Assembly (NCBI GenBank): GCA_947631115.1
Contig: CANRKB010000002.1
Span: 1 to 64,000 of the forward strand
DNA length: 64,000 bases
Direction: 5' to 3'
Origin: an uncultured Clostridia bacterium
Lineage (GTDB): Bacteria > Bacillota > Clostridia > Oscillospirales > Ruminococcaceae
Under the pieces are notes generated by a model. That model ran no database searches. It was not told where the DNA came from and was given only the letters and a program-made list of their open reading frames with translations. The position numbers were made by a program, and so were the translations under genes. The first letter of the stretch is position 1, and every line of letters begins with the position of its first letter. Positions 1 through 7,460 of the stretch are shown here, one piece after another.

Positions 1-219
1 CCCGGTTATCTGTTTTTTCAGACGCATTTCGTGATGTTCGACGAGACAAAGGCGGCGGTCGTGTATTTTGCCGAAACGATTGCTATGATGGTTCTGTTTG
101 CGGCGGTGGCGCATTACCTTAACAAGCTGCTTTGCAAGGTCGGCAGAAAACAGTCAGACGGACGTATACACAAACGATATAATCTTGCAGACTTTGATGC
201 AAGGCAGAGAAAAAATTGA
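1..219 (+). CDS. C-terminal fragment of an unidentified membrane protein
   Basis: The reading frame is open from base 1 and stops at 219, so the gene begins outside the window. The visible 72 residues hold one hydrophobic helix (about residues 22-45, rich in V, F, A, M) followed by a basic tail, as expected for the last membrane segment and cytoplasmic end of an integral membrane protein. I do not recognise the family. An internal GTG/ATG at 31-34 exists but has no ribosome binding site, so a separate small gene is less likely. Confidence 0.5.
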   Translation, partial: PGYLFFQTHFVMFDETKAAVVYFAETIAMMVLFAAVAHYLNKLLCKVGRKQSDGRIHKRYNLADFDARQRKN

Positions 220-275
220 AAAGTGCGCCTTTGCAGTGTAATTTTCGCTTGCGGTGTAAAATGCGTTCGGATTGC

Positions 276-578
276 TTAAAATATACCGTGATTATACTTG
301 ATTTGTCCATATAGGATAAATGCCAAACCGACAATGAATGCCGGAATAATAATATATGGCATTGCCTCTTCGTTCCAAAATTTTACAGCAAATGACAAAA
401 CAAGAGAGGCTCCAATTAAAAGCGTTCCTGTCCCGACAGCTTTTCCATATTTGGGGACATCTTCCTCTTTCACTTTCCTTCGGTTATAGGAGTGTATTGT
501 GCTGATATTGCCCTTTATATTGACAATGCCAATGACAGATATAAATATTCCCAAAACTAACAACATCAAATTTTCCAT
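276..578 (-). CDS. Small membrane protein, DUF3784-like
   Basis: A 100-residue protein with three hydrophobic stretches (about residues 3-20, 50-66 and 74-92) and a short basic/acidic loop between the first two (RRKVKEED). The layout and loop resemble small DUF3784-type membrane proteins of Firmicutes, but I am not certain of the family. It is the last gene of a three-gene minus-strand operon behind a DUF6442 gene and an XRE regulator, 9 bp after the regulator's stop codon. Its role is unknown; the context suggests a membrane partner of the small regulator. Confidence 0.65.
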   Translation of the reverse strand: MENLMLLVLGIFISVIGIVNIKGNISTIHSYNRRKVKEEDVPKYGKAVGTGTLLIGASLVLSFAVKFWNEEAMPYIIIPAFIVGLAFILYGQIKYNHGIF

Positions 579-587
579 AATGACCTC

Positions 588-794
588 CTAAAAATAGAAC
601 AAATCTTCAAACTTCTTGTCTAAAGCAATACATAAGATAAGAGCTAATTTGGCAGTCGGATTAAACTGTCCGGTTTCAATAGAGCTTATCGTATTTCGAG
701 ATACGCCTACCATTTCCGCAAGCTGAGCTTGAGAAAGATTGGCTTCGGAACGTGCTTCTTTTAGGTGGTTTTTTAAATTTAATTTCTCATTCAT
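588..794 (-). CDS. XRE-family transcriptional regulator, YozG/Cro type
   Basis: A 68-residue protein that is almost entirely one helix-turn-helix: 'LSQAQLAEMVGVSRNTISSIE' region at about residues 19-39 shows the classical Q-x-x-L-A and S-R-x-T-I-S recognition pattern, ending in the 'FEDLF' tail typical of stand-alone Cro/YozG-like repressors. It lies between the DUF6442 gene and the small membrane protein and is cotranscribed with them. Two 18-bp direct repeats in the operon promoter are the obvious candidate operators, which would make the operon autoregulated (inference). Confidence 0.88.
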   Translation of the reverse strand: MNEKLNLKNHLKEARSEANLSQAQLAEMVGVSRNTISSIETGQFNPTAKLALILCIALDKKFEDLFYF

Positions 795-802
795 ATGCTT
801 CC

Positions 803-1120
803 CTATATAAGGCGATTAACCAATCCGACAAAAGCCAAAATGTCAAGGCTCAGAAACAGAATTGTCAGTACCAAATCACTCTTGCGTTTTAACTTGATAA
901 AACGTACTAACCATTGTGTTGCAGCAATACTGAAGTATATAGCCCACGGACTGTAAAGCATAATATGAGCAAGTTGAGAAGATAGCAAAGAAACAACGCA
1001 ACATACTAACGCTCCTACACTTCCTGCGTAAGTTCCGGCTTGACGTATGACTTCCATTTCCGCTAAATCTTTGTTTTTATTCTCTTTGCGGCTTGCTTTT
1101 AAGATTTCTTCTTTCTTCAT
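803..1120 (-). CDS. DUF6442-type membrane protein
   Basis: A 105-residue protein beginning with a charged cytoplasmic segment (KEEILKASRKENKNKD-like, residues 2-20) followed by three predicted membrane helices (about 33-51, 56-70, 82-101). The charged N-terminus plus helices matches DUF6442 proteins, which commonly sit next to YozG-like XRE regulators. It is the first gene of the operon, with GGAGGTG placed 7 bases before its ATG. Function unknown. Confidence 0.75.
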   Translation of the reverse strand: MKKEEILKASRKENKNKDLAEMEVIRQAGTYAGSVGALVCCVVSLLSSQLAHIMLYSPWAIYFSIAATQWLVRFIKLKRKSDLVLTILFLSLDILAFVGLVNRLI

Positions 1121-1133
1121 AATAGCACCTCCA

Positions 1134-1182
1134 TGCCAAGTTTTCTTGTCATTATTATAGCATTGCCAAGTTTTCTTGTCAA
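1134..1182 (-). promoter_or_regulatory. SigA promoter with two direct operator repeats
   Basis: On the minus strand a perfect TTGACA (1182-1177), 17-bp spacer and perfect TATAAT (1159-1154) precede the DUF6442 gene. The 18-bp sequence TGCCAAGTTTTCTTGTCA (plus-strand reading) occurs twice, at 1134-1151 and 1164-1181, 30 bp apart, i.e. about three helical turns. One copy covers the -35 box and spacer, the other lies just downstream of -10. This geometry fits cooperative repression by the operon's own XRE protein (inference). Confidence 0.85.
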
Positions 1183-1320
1183 GCGCTTTTTGAAAATTTA
1201 CAAAATTTTCACATATGTCGACTATATTGCCACTTGCGGTGTGAAATGTGCGCCGGGTTATTTTTTTCCGCTTCCTGTTCCCGGCTGTCCGGAACTTTGG
1301 TATAATCGCTCTGTAGCATT

Positions 1321-1485
1321 GGCGACCTGAAAGGCGGGCGTTTCGGGCAGAGCCTTACGGCGATAGCAAAACTCGCGCCGAATGCCGTTATGGGAGAACC
1401 GCTGTCGGTGCATTATTCGGGCGGGAACGGGCTGTCGGAGGACATATCTGCGTGGTTGGAAACCAATCATATATCTACCAGATGA
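1321..1485 (+). pseudogene. C-terminal remnant of a flavodoxin-like protein
   Basis: An open frame without a start codon ends in TGA at 1483-1485. It reads as the last strand and helix of a flavodoxin (…LTAIAKLAPNAVMGEPL… then …LSEDISAWLE), resembling the tail of the complete flavodoxin domain at 7.5 kb. The upstream part of the gene is gone. It lies directly in front of the aldo/keto reductase, as though a flavodoxin-AKR operon had lost its first gene. Confidence 0.5.
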
Positions 1486-1499
1486 TGGAGGCGTTGAAT

Positions 1500-2489
1500 A
1501 TGAAAATGCGAAAACTGCGGGATTTGGAAGTTACAGAAATCGGTATGGGCTGCATGGGATTCTCCCATGGCTACGGCACTGTGCCGGAAGAAAGTTACAG
1601 CGTAGAGGCGATCCGAAAAGCCCATGATTTTGGCTGCAACTTTTTCGACACGGCGGAAGTCTACGGTATGCAGCAGTTTGAAAAAGGACACAATGAACGA
1701 CTTGTGGGCAAAGCAATTGAGTCTTTCCGAAAAGACGTGATCCTTGCCACCAAACTGCATATTGAAACCGAAGAGCCGAAACAGGACGGCTCCCTCTACA
1801 ACACCATTCGCCGCCATTTGGAGGCGTCTATGGAAAAGCTGCGGACGGACTATGTTGATCTTTACTATCTGCACCGGGTCAACCCGGATATTGCGGTAGA
1901 GGATGTGGCGGAGGTCATGGGACGGCTTATCAAAGAGGGTCTGATCCGCGGCTGGGGAATGTCCATGGTCAATACGGAGTTAATTGAGCGGGTGCAGTCT
2001 GTCACACCGCTGACCGCTGTGCAGAATATCTATTCCATGTTGGACAGGGATTACGAAAAAAAGGTCATTCCATATTGTCTGGAGCATAACATCGGATTTG
2101 TGGCGTTTTCACCGATAGCAAGCGGTTTTTTGTCCGGTAAGGTCACGACTGAAACAAAATTCGGCTTTGATGATGTGCGAACCTGGGTGCCGCAGATGAA
2201 ACGGGAAAATATAATTGCCAATCAGCCGGTGCTGGAATTGATTCAGCAATATGCGAAAATCAAGCACGCGACAAACGCCCAGATCGCGCTGGCGTGGATG
2301 CTGAAGAAATATCCCCATGTAGTGCCTATTCCCGGCTCAAAAAATCAGGAGCGGATACTTGAAAACTTCGGGGCGTGGCAGGTGGAGTTATCCGACAAGG
2401 AATTTAAGGAACTTGATGGCAGCCTGTTAAAAATAACGGTGCACGGCAACCGACGTGACGTAGGTTTTGCGACAGAATATATTGATTAA
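1500..2489 (+). CDS. Aldo/keto reductase
   Basis: NAD(P)H-dependent carbonyl reductase with a TIM-barrel fold, cytoplasmic, 329 residues. The catalytic tetrad is visible: Asp50 and Tyr55 (FFDTAEVYG), Lys85 (LATKL) and His125 (YYLHR); the NADP-binding C-terminal 'PIPGSKN' loop is also present. I chose ATG 1500 because GGAGG at 1487-1491 sits 8 bases before it; an in-frame ATG at 1452 has no such site. It is closely similar in length and sequence to the disrupted AKR at 11150-12136. The Fe-alcohol dehydrogenase follows after 15 bp, so the two probably act on related carbonyl/alcohol substrates. Confidence 0.93.
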   Translation: MKMRKLRDLEVTEIGMGCMGFSHGYGTVPEESYSVEAIRKAHDFGCNFFDTAEVYGMQQFEKGHNERLVGKAIESFRKDVILATKLHIETEEPKQDGSLYNTIRRHLEASMEKLRTDYVDLYYLHRVNPDIAVEDVAEVMGRLIKEGLIRGWGMSMVNTELIERVQSVTPLTAVQNIYSMLDRDYEKKVIPYCLEHNIGFVAFSPIASGFLSGKVTTETKFGFDDVRTWVPQMKRENIIANQPVLELIQQYAKIKHATNAQIALAWMLKKYPHVVPIPGSKNQERILENFGAWQVELSDKEFKELDGSLLKITVHGNRRDVGFATEYID

Positions 2490-2504
2490 ACGGAGGAATT
2501 TATT

Positions 2505-3680
2505 ATGATGGATTTTGTATTTAACAATCCGACAAAACTGCTTTTCGGAGTTGGCAAACTCGGCGAACTTCACAATGAAAAATTGCCCGGCAAAAAGGCT
2601 CTGCTGCTTTTGTCAAAGGGGCAGTCCGTCCATAAAAACGGCTCTTATGACAAGACGGTAGAAGAACTTAAAAAGGCAGGAGCAGAATATGCGGAATTTG
2701 CAAAAATTATGGAAAATCCGCTTGTTGAGGTTGTGGAAGAAGCCGCAGAATTTGCAAAGCAAAACGGCTGTGATTTCATAGTCGCGCTCGGCGGGGGAGC
2801 GGTTCTGGACTCGTCCGTGGCGGTGGCGACTATGGCAACCAATCCGGGACATTTGTGGGATTATGTGTCCGGCGGCACGGGAAGGGCTCTGCCGCTTGTT
2901 AATCAGCCTTTGCCGGTTGTGACAATTGCAACATCTTCGGGAACAGGTTCTGAAATGAACGAGTGGGGCGTTATCTGCAAGGAAGATACTCACGAAAAAA
3001 TCGGATTCGGCATACCGGGCGTTGGAAAGCCTTATCTTGCGGTAGTCGATCCGACCTATATGACGACAGTTCCGCCGAAATACACGGCTTATCAGGGCTT
3101 TGACGCGCTGTTTCACAACACGGAAGTTATGATGTCGACTTCGCTTAATATCATGTCCGAGGCGATTGCGCTGTCCGCCATTGAGAATATTGCAAAGTAT
3201 CTGCCGCGCGCCGTCAAAAACGGAAACGACCTCGAGGCGCGTGAACACGTTGCTTACGGCAGTACAATGGCGGGTATCACCATGCAGCTTACTTCCACGA
3301 CTGCCCAGCATTCAATGGAACACGCAATGAGCGCGTATCACAGAAATTTGCAGCACGGCGCGGGACTTATCATGATTTCAAGAGAGTTTGCACAGTTCTT
3401 TGTTGATAAACACGCCTGCGACGACAGGTTCATTAAAATGGCGAAAGCTATGGGCGTTGAAAATCCGACATCTCCGCAGGATTTTGTGGACGCTCTTGTT
3501 CAGCTGCAGAAGGACTGCGGTGTTGATGATTTGAAGATGAGCGACTACGGATTTACGAAAGACGAATGTATGACGCTCGCTAAAAACGCAAGGGAAACAA
3601 TGGGCGGCTTGTATGCGGCAAATCCCTGCGAAATGACGGACGAGGACATTGCAGGAATTTTCGAGCGGTCGTTCAGATAA
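2505..3680 (+). CDS. Iron-containing alcohol dehydrogenase
   Basis: Group III (Fe-ADH, BDH/YqhD-like) dehydrogenase of 391 residues interconverting an alcohol and an aldehyde or ketone with NAD(P)H. The nucleotide-binding GGGAVLD motif (about residues 96-102), the GTGSEMN segment, and metal-ligand motifs GFDALFH and MEHAMSAYH…QHG are present, giving the usual Asp plus three His ligands. GGAGG lies 8 bases before the ATG. Cotranscribed with the preceding AKR. The substrate cannot be read from the sequence. Confidence 0.93.
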   Translation: MMDFVFNNPTKLLFGVGKLGELHNEKLPGKKALLLLSKGQSVHKNGSYDKTVEELKKAGAEYAEFAKIMENPLVEVVEEAAEFAKQNGCDFIVALGGGAVLDSSVAVATMATNPGHLWDYVSGGTGRALPLVNQPLPVVTIATSSGTGSEMNEWGVICKEDTHEKIGFGIPGVGKPYLAVVDPTYMTTVPPKYTAYQGFDALFHNTEVMMSTSLNIMSEAIALSAIENIAKYLPRAVKNGNDLEAREHVAYGSTMAGITMQLTSTTAQHSMEHAMSAYHRNLQHGAGLIMISREFAQFFVDKHACDDRFIKMAKAMGVENPTSPQDFVDALVQLQKDCGVDDLKMSDYGFTKDECMTLAKNARETMGGLYAANPCEMTDEDIAGIFERSFR

Positions 3681-3734
3681 TTTTCAGGTAAGTTATGAAG
3701 AAATTAGCAGTTTTTTGAACAGGTTGGATAGCAT

Positions 3735-3942
3735 ATGAAAATCATAATATTAGAGGGCAGTCCGAACGTTCACGGCTCGTCGAATATGCTTGCGGAGGAA
3801 TTTGTCCGCGGTGCAAAAGAGGCGGGGCATGAAGTAACGGTTATTGACACCGCGCACGCGGATATTCACCCGTGTACGGGCTGCGTAAACTGCGGATATG
3901 AAGGACCGTGCAGTCAGCATGACGATGTTGACAAAATTCATC
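3735..3942 (+). pseudogene. Truncated NADPH-dependent FMN reductase / iron-sulfur flavoprotein
   Basis: The frame starts with a proper flavodoxin-like N-terminus (KIIILEGSPNVHGSSNML, FMN phosphate-binding loop) and runs through the 'CTGCVNCGYEGPC' cysteine cluster typical of the family, but homology stops near residue 69. From there the frame enters the 3' end of the convergent DUF3021 gene and ends with unrelated residues at 4004. Family members are about 180-200 residues, so roughly two thirds is missing. A deletion joined this gene to the ABC/LytTR operon. Confidence 0.7.
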
Positions 3943-4372
3943 TGCGCTTGTTATTTTCCTTTATCTTTTCATTGACCTTATCGGCGGTTTTTTTGCCCGT
4001 GTAATAAAGAGAAAAGAAAGTGACTGCATAAACAAAAGCAATTGACACAAGCATCATAATAACTCCCAAAACGCTCGGAGTATACCAATCGAGAATATAT
4101 CCGCCCGTCAATACAACCACCGTTAAGAATATTATATGGATAATATAGCGCAGCACTGTTCCTTTACGGCTTGTTGTTTCATCACAGCTTTTTTGTATCA
4201 ATACCGTGCCGACAGCGCAGATAAACGAAATAATCAGTATCGCGGGCAGATCGGTAACAGGCATTTGCTTTTGAGTTATATCGTTTCCATATGAGATCCA
4301 GCTGTACAAAAAATATACGATCATTACAGACGCGGATATGACCGCCGTGACATTTACAATTTTTTTCAGCAT
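3938..4372 (-). CDS. DUF3021 membrane protein
   Basis: A 144-residue protein with four hydrophobic helices (about residues 7-27, 42-60, 73-93, 101-124) and a basic C-terminal tail. The size, helix layout and position immediately after a LytTR gene match DUF3021. In Firmicutes, LytTR regulators without a receiver domain are often paired with a small membrane protein that holds the regulator inactive; DUF3021 probably fills that place here (inference). It is the last gene of the ABC-LytTR operon, 3 bp after the regulator. Confidence 0.85.
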   Translation of the reverse strand: MLKKIVNVTAVISASVMIVYFLYSWISYGNDITQKQMPVTDLPAILIISFICAVGTVLIQKSCDETTSRKGTVLRYIIHIIFLTVVVLTGGYILDWYTPSVLGVIMMLVSIAFVYAVTFFSLYYTGKKTADKVNEKIKENNKRR

Positions 4373-4375
4373 AAT

Positions 4376-4810
4376 TTACACCCCGAAATATTTCTTCAAG
4401 TTCGGCACATACTGCCTTGATATGATAACTTTCTCGCCGTTTTTCAGATGCGCTTCGAGTCTGCCGTTGAACAAAGGACTTAAGTATTCTATCATATTCG
4501 TATTGACGACTTGCGCTTTTGAAATGCGAAGATAAAGGTCGGATAACTCCTCAATTTCATAAAGCCGTTTCTTTATCTCCAGAACGCTCTTTTCAAGATA
4601 GACAAAAACCCTGTTGTCCACAGCGTCAAAATAATAGACATCATCAGCCCTTACAGGCACGATATTTTCATGCTCATCTATACAGGTGAGCATATTTTTT
4701 CCAAGCTTTATTCTTGCAATAAGCTTTAACACATCGTCGTCAAGACCGTGTGTGCGAATGAGGATTTCTTCTTCCTCGCCGTCCGCAATATCTTCTATTA
4801 TTATCTTCAT
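4376..4810 (-). CDS. LytTR-family DNA-binding regulator
   Basis: A 144-residue protein whose C-terminal two thirds is a LytTR domain: 'DDVYYFDAVDNRVFVY', 'LYLRISKAQVVNTNMIEYL' and 'GRLEAHLKNGEKVIISRQYVPNLKK' are the family's characteristic strands. There is no receiver domain, so it belongs to the stand-alone LytTR regulators that are normally controlled by a membrane partner, here the adjacent DUF3021 protein. It is 4 bp downstream of the ABC permease gene and probably controls this operon. Confidence 0.93.
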   Translation of the reverse strand: MKIIIEDIADGEEEEILIRTHGLDDDVLKLIARIKLGKNMLTCIDEHENIVPVRADDVYYFDAVDNRVFVYLEKSVLEIKKRLYEIEELSDLYLRISKAQVVNTNMIEYLSPLFNGRLEAHLKNGEKVIISRQYVPNLKKYFGV

Positions 4811-4814
4811 TTGT

Positions 4815-5711
4815 TCACCTATCGGTTTTTCGTTTCAGTATGACCGCGCCAACCACTAAGAATATTATACCACATATAAGCAAAATTGCAAGTTCTGTCT
4901 GTGAATTTAAAACAAATTCTCCAAACGATAATTTCACGCCCATTTCGTTTTCAAGCGCCTCGAAATATTCTTCGGACTTTCCCGAAAGCAATGTATTTTG
5001 CGCTTCGTTTGTGAGAGACTGCCTTATAAGCGCCGTCCCGTGAAGCACGGGCAGGCATTTAAGCACCGACAGCACGCCGTCGGGCAGACTTCCCGCGGGG
5101 AGATATATTCCGCCCAAAAATCCGCACAGCGTTCCTATTGTCGTTCCAAACCCCGAATATGCGTTTGTGTTTTTTATGAATACTGCGACAAGATAAAGCA
5201 TTCCCGCATACATAAATGCATTTGCCGATGCGTATAAAACCGACATGACTATGTCTTTAAGCGTTATATCAAAGCCCATTATCGCGGCAATTATGACCGC
5301 TCCGAGCATTGTTACAACCGCAAAAACAGAAGAGCATATCCACGCCGCCGAAACATATCCTGCGGAAATTTTCCACCTTGCGACGGGCGAAGTATAAAAG
5401 CTCTGGATTATGCCGTTTTCGGTGTCGGCGATCATGGGGGAAAGCACGGTCAATACTACCATCAGAGAATTTACAGAAAGCACTCCTGCCACTGTCCACC
5501 AGAACACATAATTCTCTGCATTTTTTGTCACTTCATCGGTCACGTTTTCGCCGAAAAAGCCTTCTGTGATCCCGCTTACGTTCATATCGCCCAAAAAGAT
5601 AAGCATGACCGCAATTACAATTATCATTGTGAGCATTGACGAGAATACCGCGCTCCTGTTTCGCAGATATAATCTGCAATTTCTTTTTGTAAGCTCTATC
5701 ACCTGTTTCAT
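4815..5711 (-). CDS. ABC-2 type transporter permease
   Basis: A 298-residue membrane protein with about six helices and a large extracellular loop after helix 1 (residues about 45-70), the ABC2_membrane arrangement. The segment 'MIADTENGIIQSFYTSPVARWKISAGY' is the cytoplasmic coupling region seen in multidrug/bacteriocin ABC-2 permeases. Its start overlaps the stop of the ATPase gene by 4 bp (ATGA). With the ATPase it would form an exporter; the substrate is not apparent. Confidence 0.92.
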   Translation of the reverse strand: MKQVIELTKRNCRLYLRNRSAVFSSMLTMIIVIAVMLIFLGDMNVSGITEGFFGENVTDEVTKNAENYVFWWTVAGVLSVNSLMVVLTVLSPMIADTENGIIQSFYTSPVARWKISAGYVSAAWICSSVFAVVTMLGAVIIAAIMGFDITLKDIVMSVLYASANAFMYAGMLYLVAVFIKNTNAYSGFGTTIGTLCGFLGGIYLPAGSLPDGVLSVLKCLPVLHGTALIRQSLTNEAQNTLLSGKSEEYFEALENEMGVKLSFGEFVLNSQTELAILLICGIIFLVVGAVILKRKTDR

Positions 5712-6589
5712 TTGTTTTCCTCCACCGCGCTTAAAAATACGTCGTCAAGCGTTGCGCCTATAACTTCAAAGCCCGTGATATGTTCCTTATATTTCTCAAC
5801 TATAGGTAATGCCGAAAGCGTTCCTTTTACATGTATTCTGACACAGTTTAAATCTTTCTCTGCGTTTTCGTCGTTGCCTATATCACAGCCGTTTTTCGGA
5901 TAAAGAACAAGCGTATCCTGCGCATATTTTTCTTTAAGCTCGAACGGCGTGCCTTCGGCTATTTTTCTGCCTTTATCAATTATGACGATCCTGTCGGCTC
6001 TTGCGGCTTCCTCCATATAATGCGTGGTAAGGAACACGGTCATATCTGTGTTTTTTCGGAGCGTATCGATAGTTTCCCACACATCTGCGCGAGTGGCGGG
6101 ATCAAGTCCTGTCGTCGGCTCGTCAAGAAACAGAAGCTTAGGCGAGTGCATAAGCGCCGCCGCTATTTCGCAGCGTCTTTTCATTCCGCCCGAAAGTTTT
6201 TTATACTGCTTGTCAATATAATCTTTCATATTCAGAAGCCCGACTATCTCGGACAATTTCCGCTTTATCGCCTTTTTGTCTGTTGAATAAAGATATGCCC
6301 GACTTATGAGATTTTCCTTTACAGTCAGCATATTATCAAGGCAATTTCCCTGATAAACAACGCCTATCTTCTGCCTTATCTCCCGGACATTATCAATAGA
6401 ATATCCGCACACAACGGCGTCTCCCGATGTAATTGCAAGCGACGTTGTGAGCATATTTATCGTCGTTGATTTACCCGCGCCGTTCACTCCGAGAAACGCG
6501 AAAAACTCGCCTTTCCCCACATCTAAGTCCAGCCCGTAAACCGCCGTGTTGTCGCCGTATTTCTTGCATAAGTTTTTAGTATGTATCAT
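5708..6589 (-). CDS. ABC transporter ATP-binding protein, DrrA/CcmA type exporter
   Basis: ATPase of the ABC-2 exporter. Walker A GVNGAGKST, signature LSGGMKRR, Walker B LLFLDEPTTGLD and the H-loop 'TTHYMEEA' are all intact, followed by a C-terminal extension of about 80 residues usual in drug/antibiotic exporters. I placed the start at ATG 6589 because AAAGGGG lies 8 bases ahead; an ATG seven codons upstream (6610) overlaps the predicted -10 region and has no ribosome site. First gene of a four-gene operon with permease, LytTR and DUF3021. Confidence 0.95.
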   Translation of the reverse strand: MIHTKNLCKKYGDNTAVYGLDLDVGKGEFFAFLGVNGAGKSTTINMLTTSLAITSGDAVVCGYSIDNVREIRQKIGVVYQGNCLDNMLTVKENLISRAYLYSTDKKAIKRKLSEIVGLLNMKDYIDKQYKKLSGGMKRRCEIAAALMHSPKLLFLDEPTTGLDPATRADVWETIDTLRKNTDMTVFLTTHYMEEAARADRIVIIDKGRKIAEGTPFELKEKYAQDTLVLYPKNGCDIGNDENAEKDLNCVRIHVKGTLSALPIVEKYKEHITGFEVIGATLDDVFLSAVEENK

Positions 6590-6606
6590 AAATACCGCCC
6601 CTTTCG

Positions 6607-6635
6607 ACATTATGATAGCAAAATTTCTGTGTCAA
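6607..6635 (-). promoter_or_regulatory. Putative promoter of the ABC-LytTR operon
   Basis: A perfect TTGACA at 6635-6630 (minus strand) is followed by weak -10 candidates, TAATGT at 17 bp or CATAAT at 15 bp. A weak -10 fits a promoter needing activation by the LytTR protein. The predicted transcript start lies just ahead of the chosen ATG at 6589. Confidence 0.5.
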
Positions 6636-6686
6636 TGCAAGCAAAAAACGGTAAGCTGCGTTTTTTCGAGGGTAAGATACAAAAAT

Positions 6687-6718
6687 AACGGCACATTTTT
6701 TGTCTGTGCCGTTTTTAT
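6687..6718 (-). terminator. Bidirectional intrinsic terminator
   Basis: A 9-bp perfect stem, AACGGCACA (6687-6695) and TGTGCCGTT (6705-6713), has T-runs on both sides (TTTTTATT on the plus strand, ATTTTTG on the minus strand). It lies 60 bp after the DUF4405 gene and ends that four-gene operon. Confidence 0.85.
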
Positions 6719-6779
6719 TATATGAGCAGTATATTCATGAACTTGACAAACTTAAATTTATATAAGTTCAACTTCTATT

Positions 6780-7460
6780 CTAATCGCTCCGTATAGATTT
6801 TGCTTTTCTCAAAAGTGCCGCCAAATAATGCCCCGCGCAGACAAACGCCCCCATAACCGCAAGATAGTCCAGGAGATACAAGATCAGCGGCTCGTCGAGG
6901 TCAAAGAAAACGAAGTGGATCTGTAAAAACATATACCCCGCGAAATTCCGCTTGATGAATGCATAAACCCCGTAAGCAGCGACAAGCCACCCGACAATAC
7001 GCGTTGTCCATTTGCGTACTGCGGATTTTTTCTTGAAAAGGCGTTCTGCCATGTTCAGAATATTGCCCCAGTGCAGCCCCAGATGCAGCGATAAAACCGC
7101 AAATCCCCAGTACGCGCAAAGCAGGTGCGCGGTTTGCGCAATTGCCTGCAAAGGTCGATTCCCAAGGAACATGAAAACCGTGCGCGAGAGCAAAATTCCG
7201 CTTATCATCGAACCGAGCATTGCAAGCGTCACTAACACTACAACTGTCGTTTGCGCTATGCGATATGGCGTGTATTTGCCCTTAAACAGCGCCTTGCTCC
7301 ACCTTACATTCAAAATATGGTGAAGAACGAACAGCGCGAAAATCCCCACTCCAAGCCACTCGTGCGCCTCTTCGCCGACTAAGCTGTACGCCACAAGCGG
7401 CAGCAAAACGGCGGTCATGCTAAAGTCAACGGAAATTTTAAGTATCAGTTTAGGCTTCAT
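6780..7460 (-). CDS. DUF4405 membrane protein, cytochrome b561-like
   Basis: A 226-residue protein with six or so hydrophobic helices. Paired histidines lie in helices: 'HEW' near residue 33, 'LHHILN' near 46, 'HLL' near 131 and 'LHLGLHW' near 144-150, the pattern expected for a heme-b-binding four-helix bundle as in DUF4405/cytochrome b561 relatives. Its start overlaps the stop of the esterase-flavodoxin gene by 4 bp. In an operon with a flavodoxin, a membrane b-type cytochrome could move electrons across or into the membrane (inference). Degenerate remains of a second copy lie at 30.9 kb. Confidence 0.85.
   Translation of the reverse strand: MKPKLILKISVDFSMTAVLLPLVAYSLVGEEAHEWLGVGIFALFVLHHILNVRWSKALFKGKYTPYRIAQTTVVVLVTLAMLGSMISGILLSRTVFMFLGNRPLQAIAQTAHLLCAYWGFAVLSLHLGLHWGNILNMAERLFKKKSAVRKWTTRIVGWLVAAYGVYAFIKRNFAGYMFLQIHFVFFDLDEPLILYLLDYLAVMGAFVCAGHYLAALLRKAKSIRSD

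Noticed and set aside
2613-3311. A 232-codon minus-strand frame opposite the Fe-alcohol dehydrogenase
   Set aside because: Entirely inside a strongly conserved gene on the other strand, Arg/His/Cys-rich, no family resemblance.
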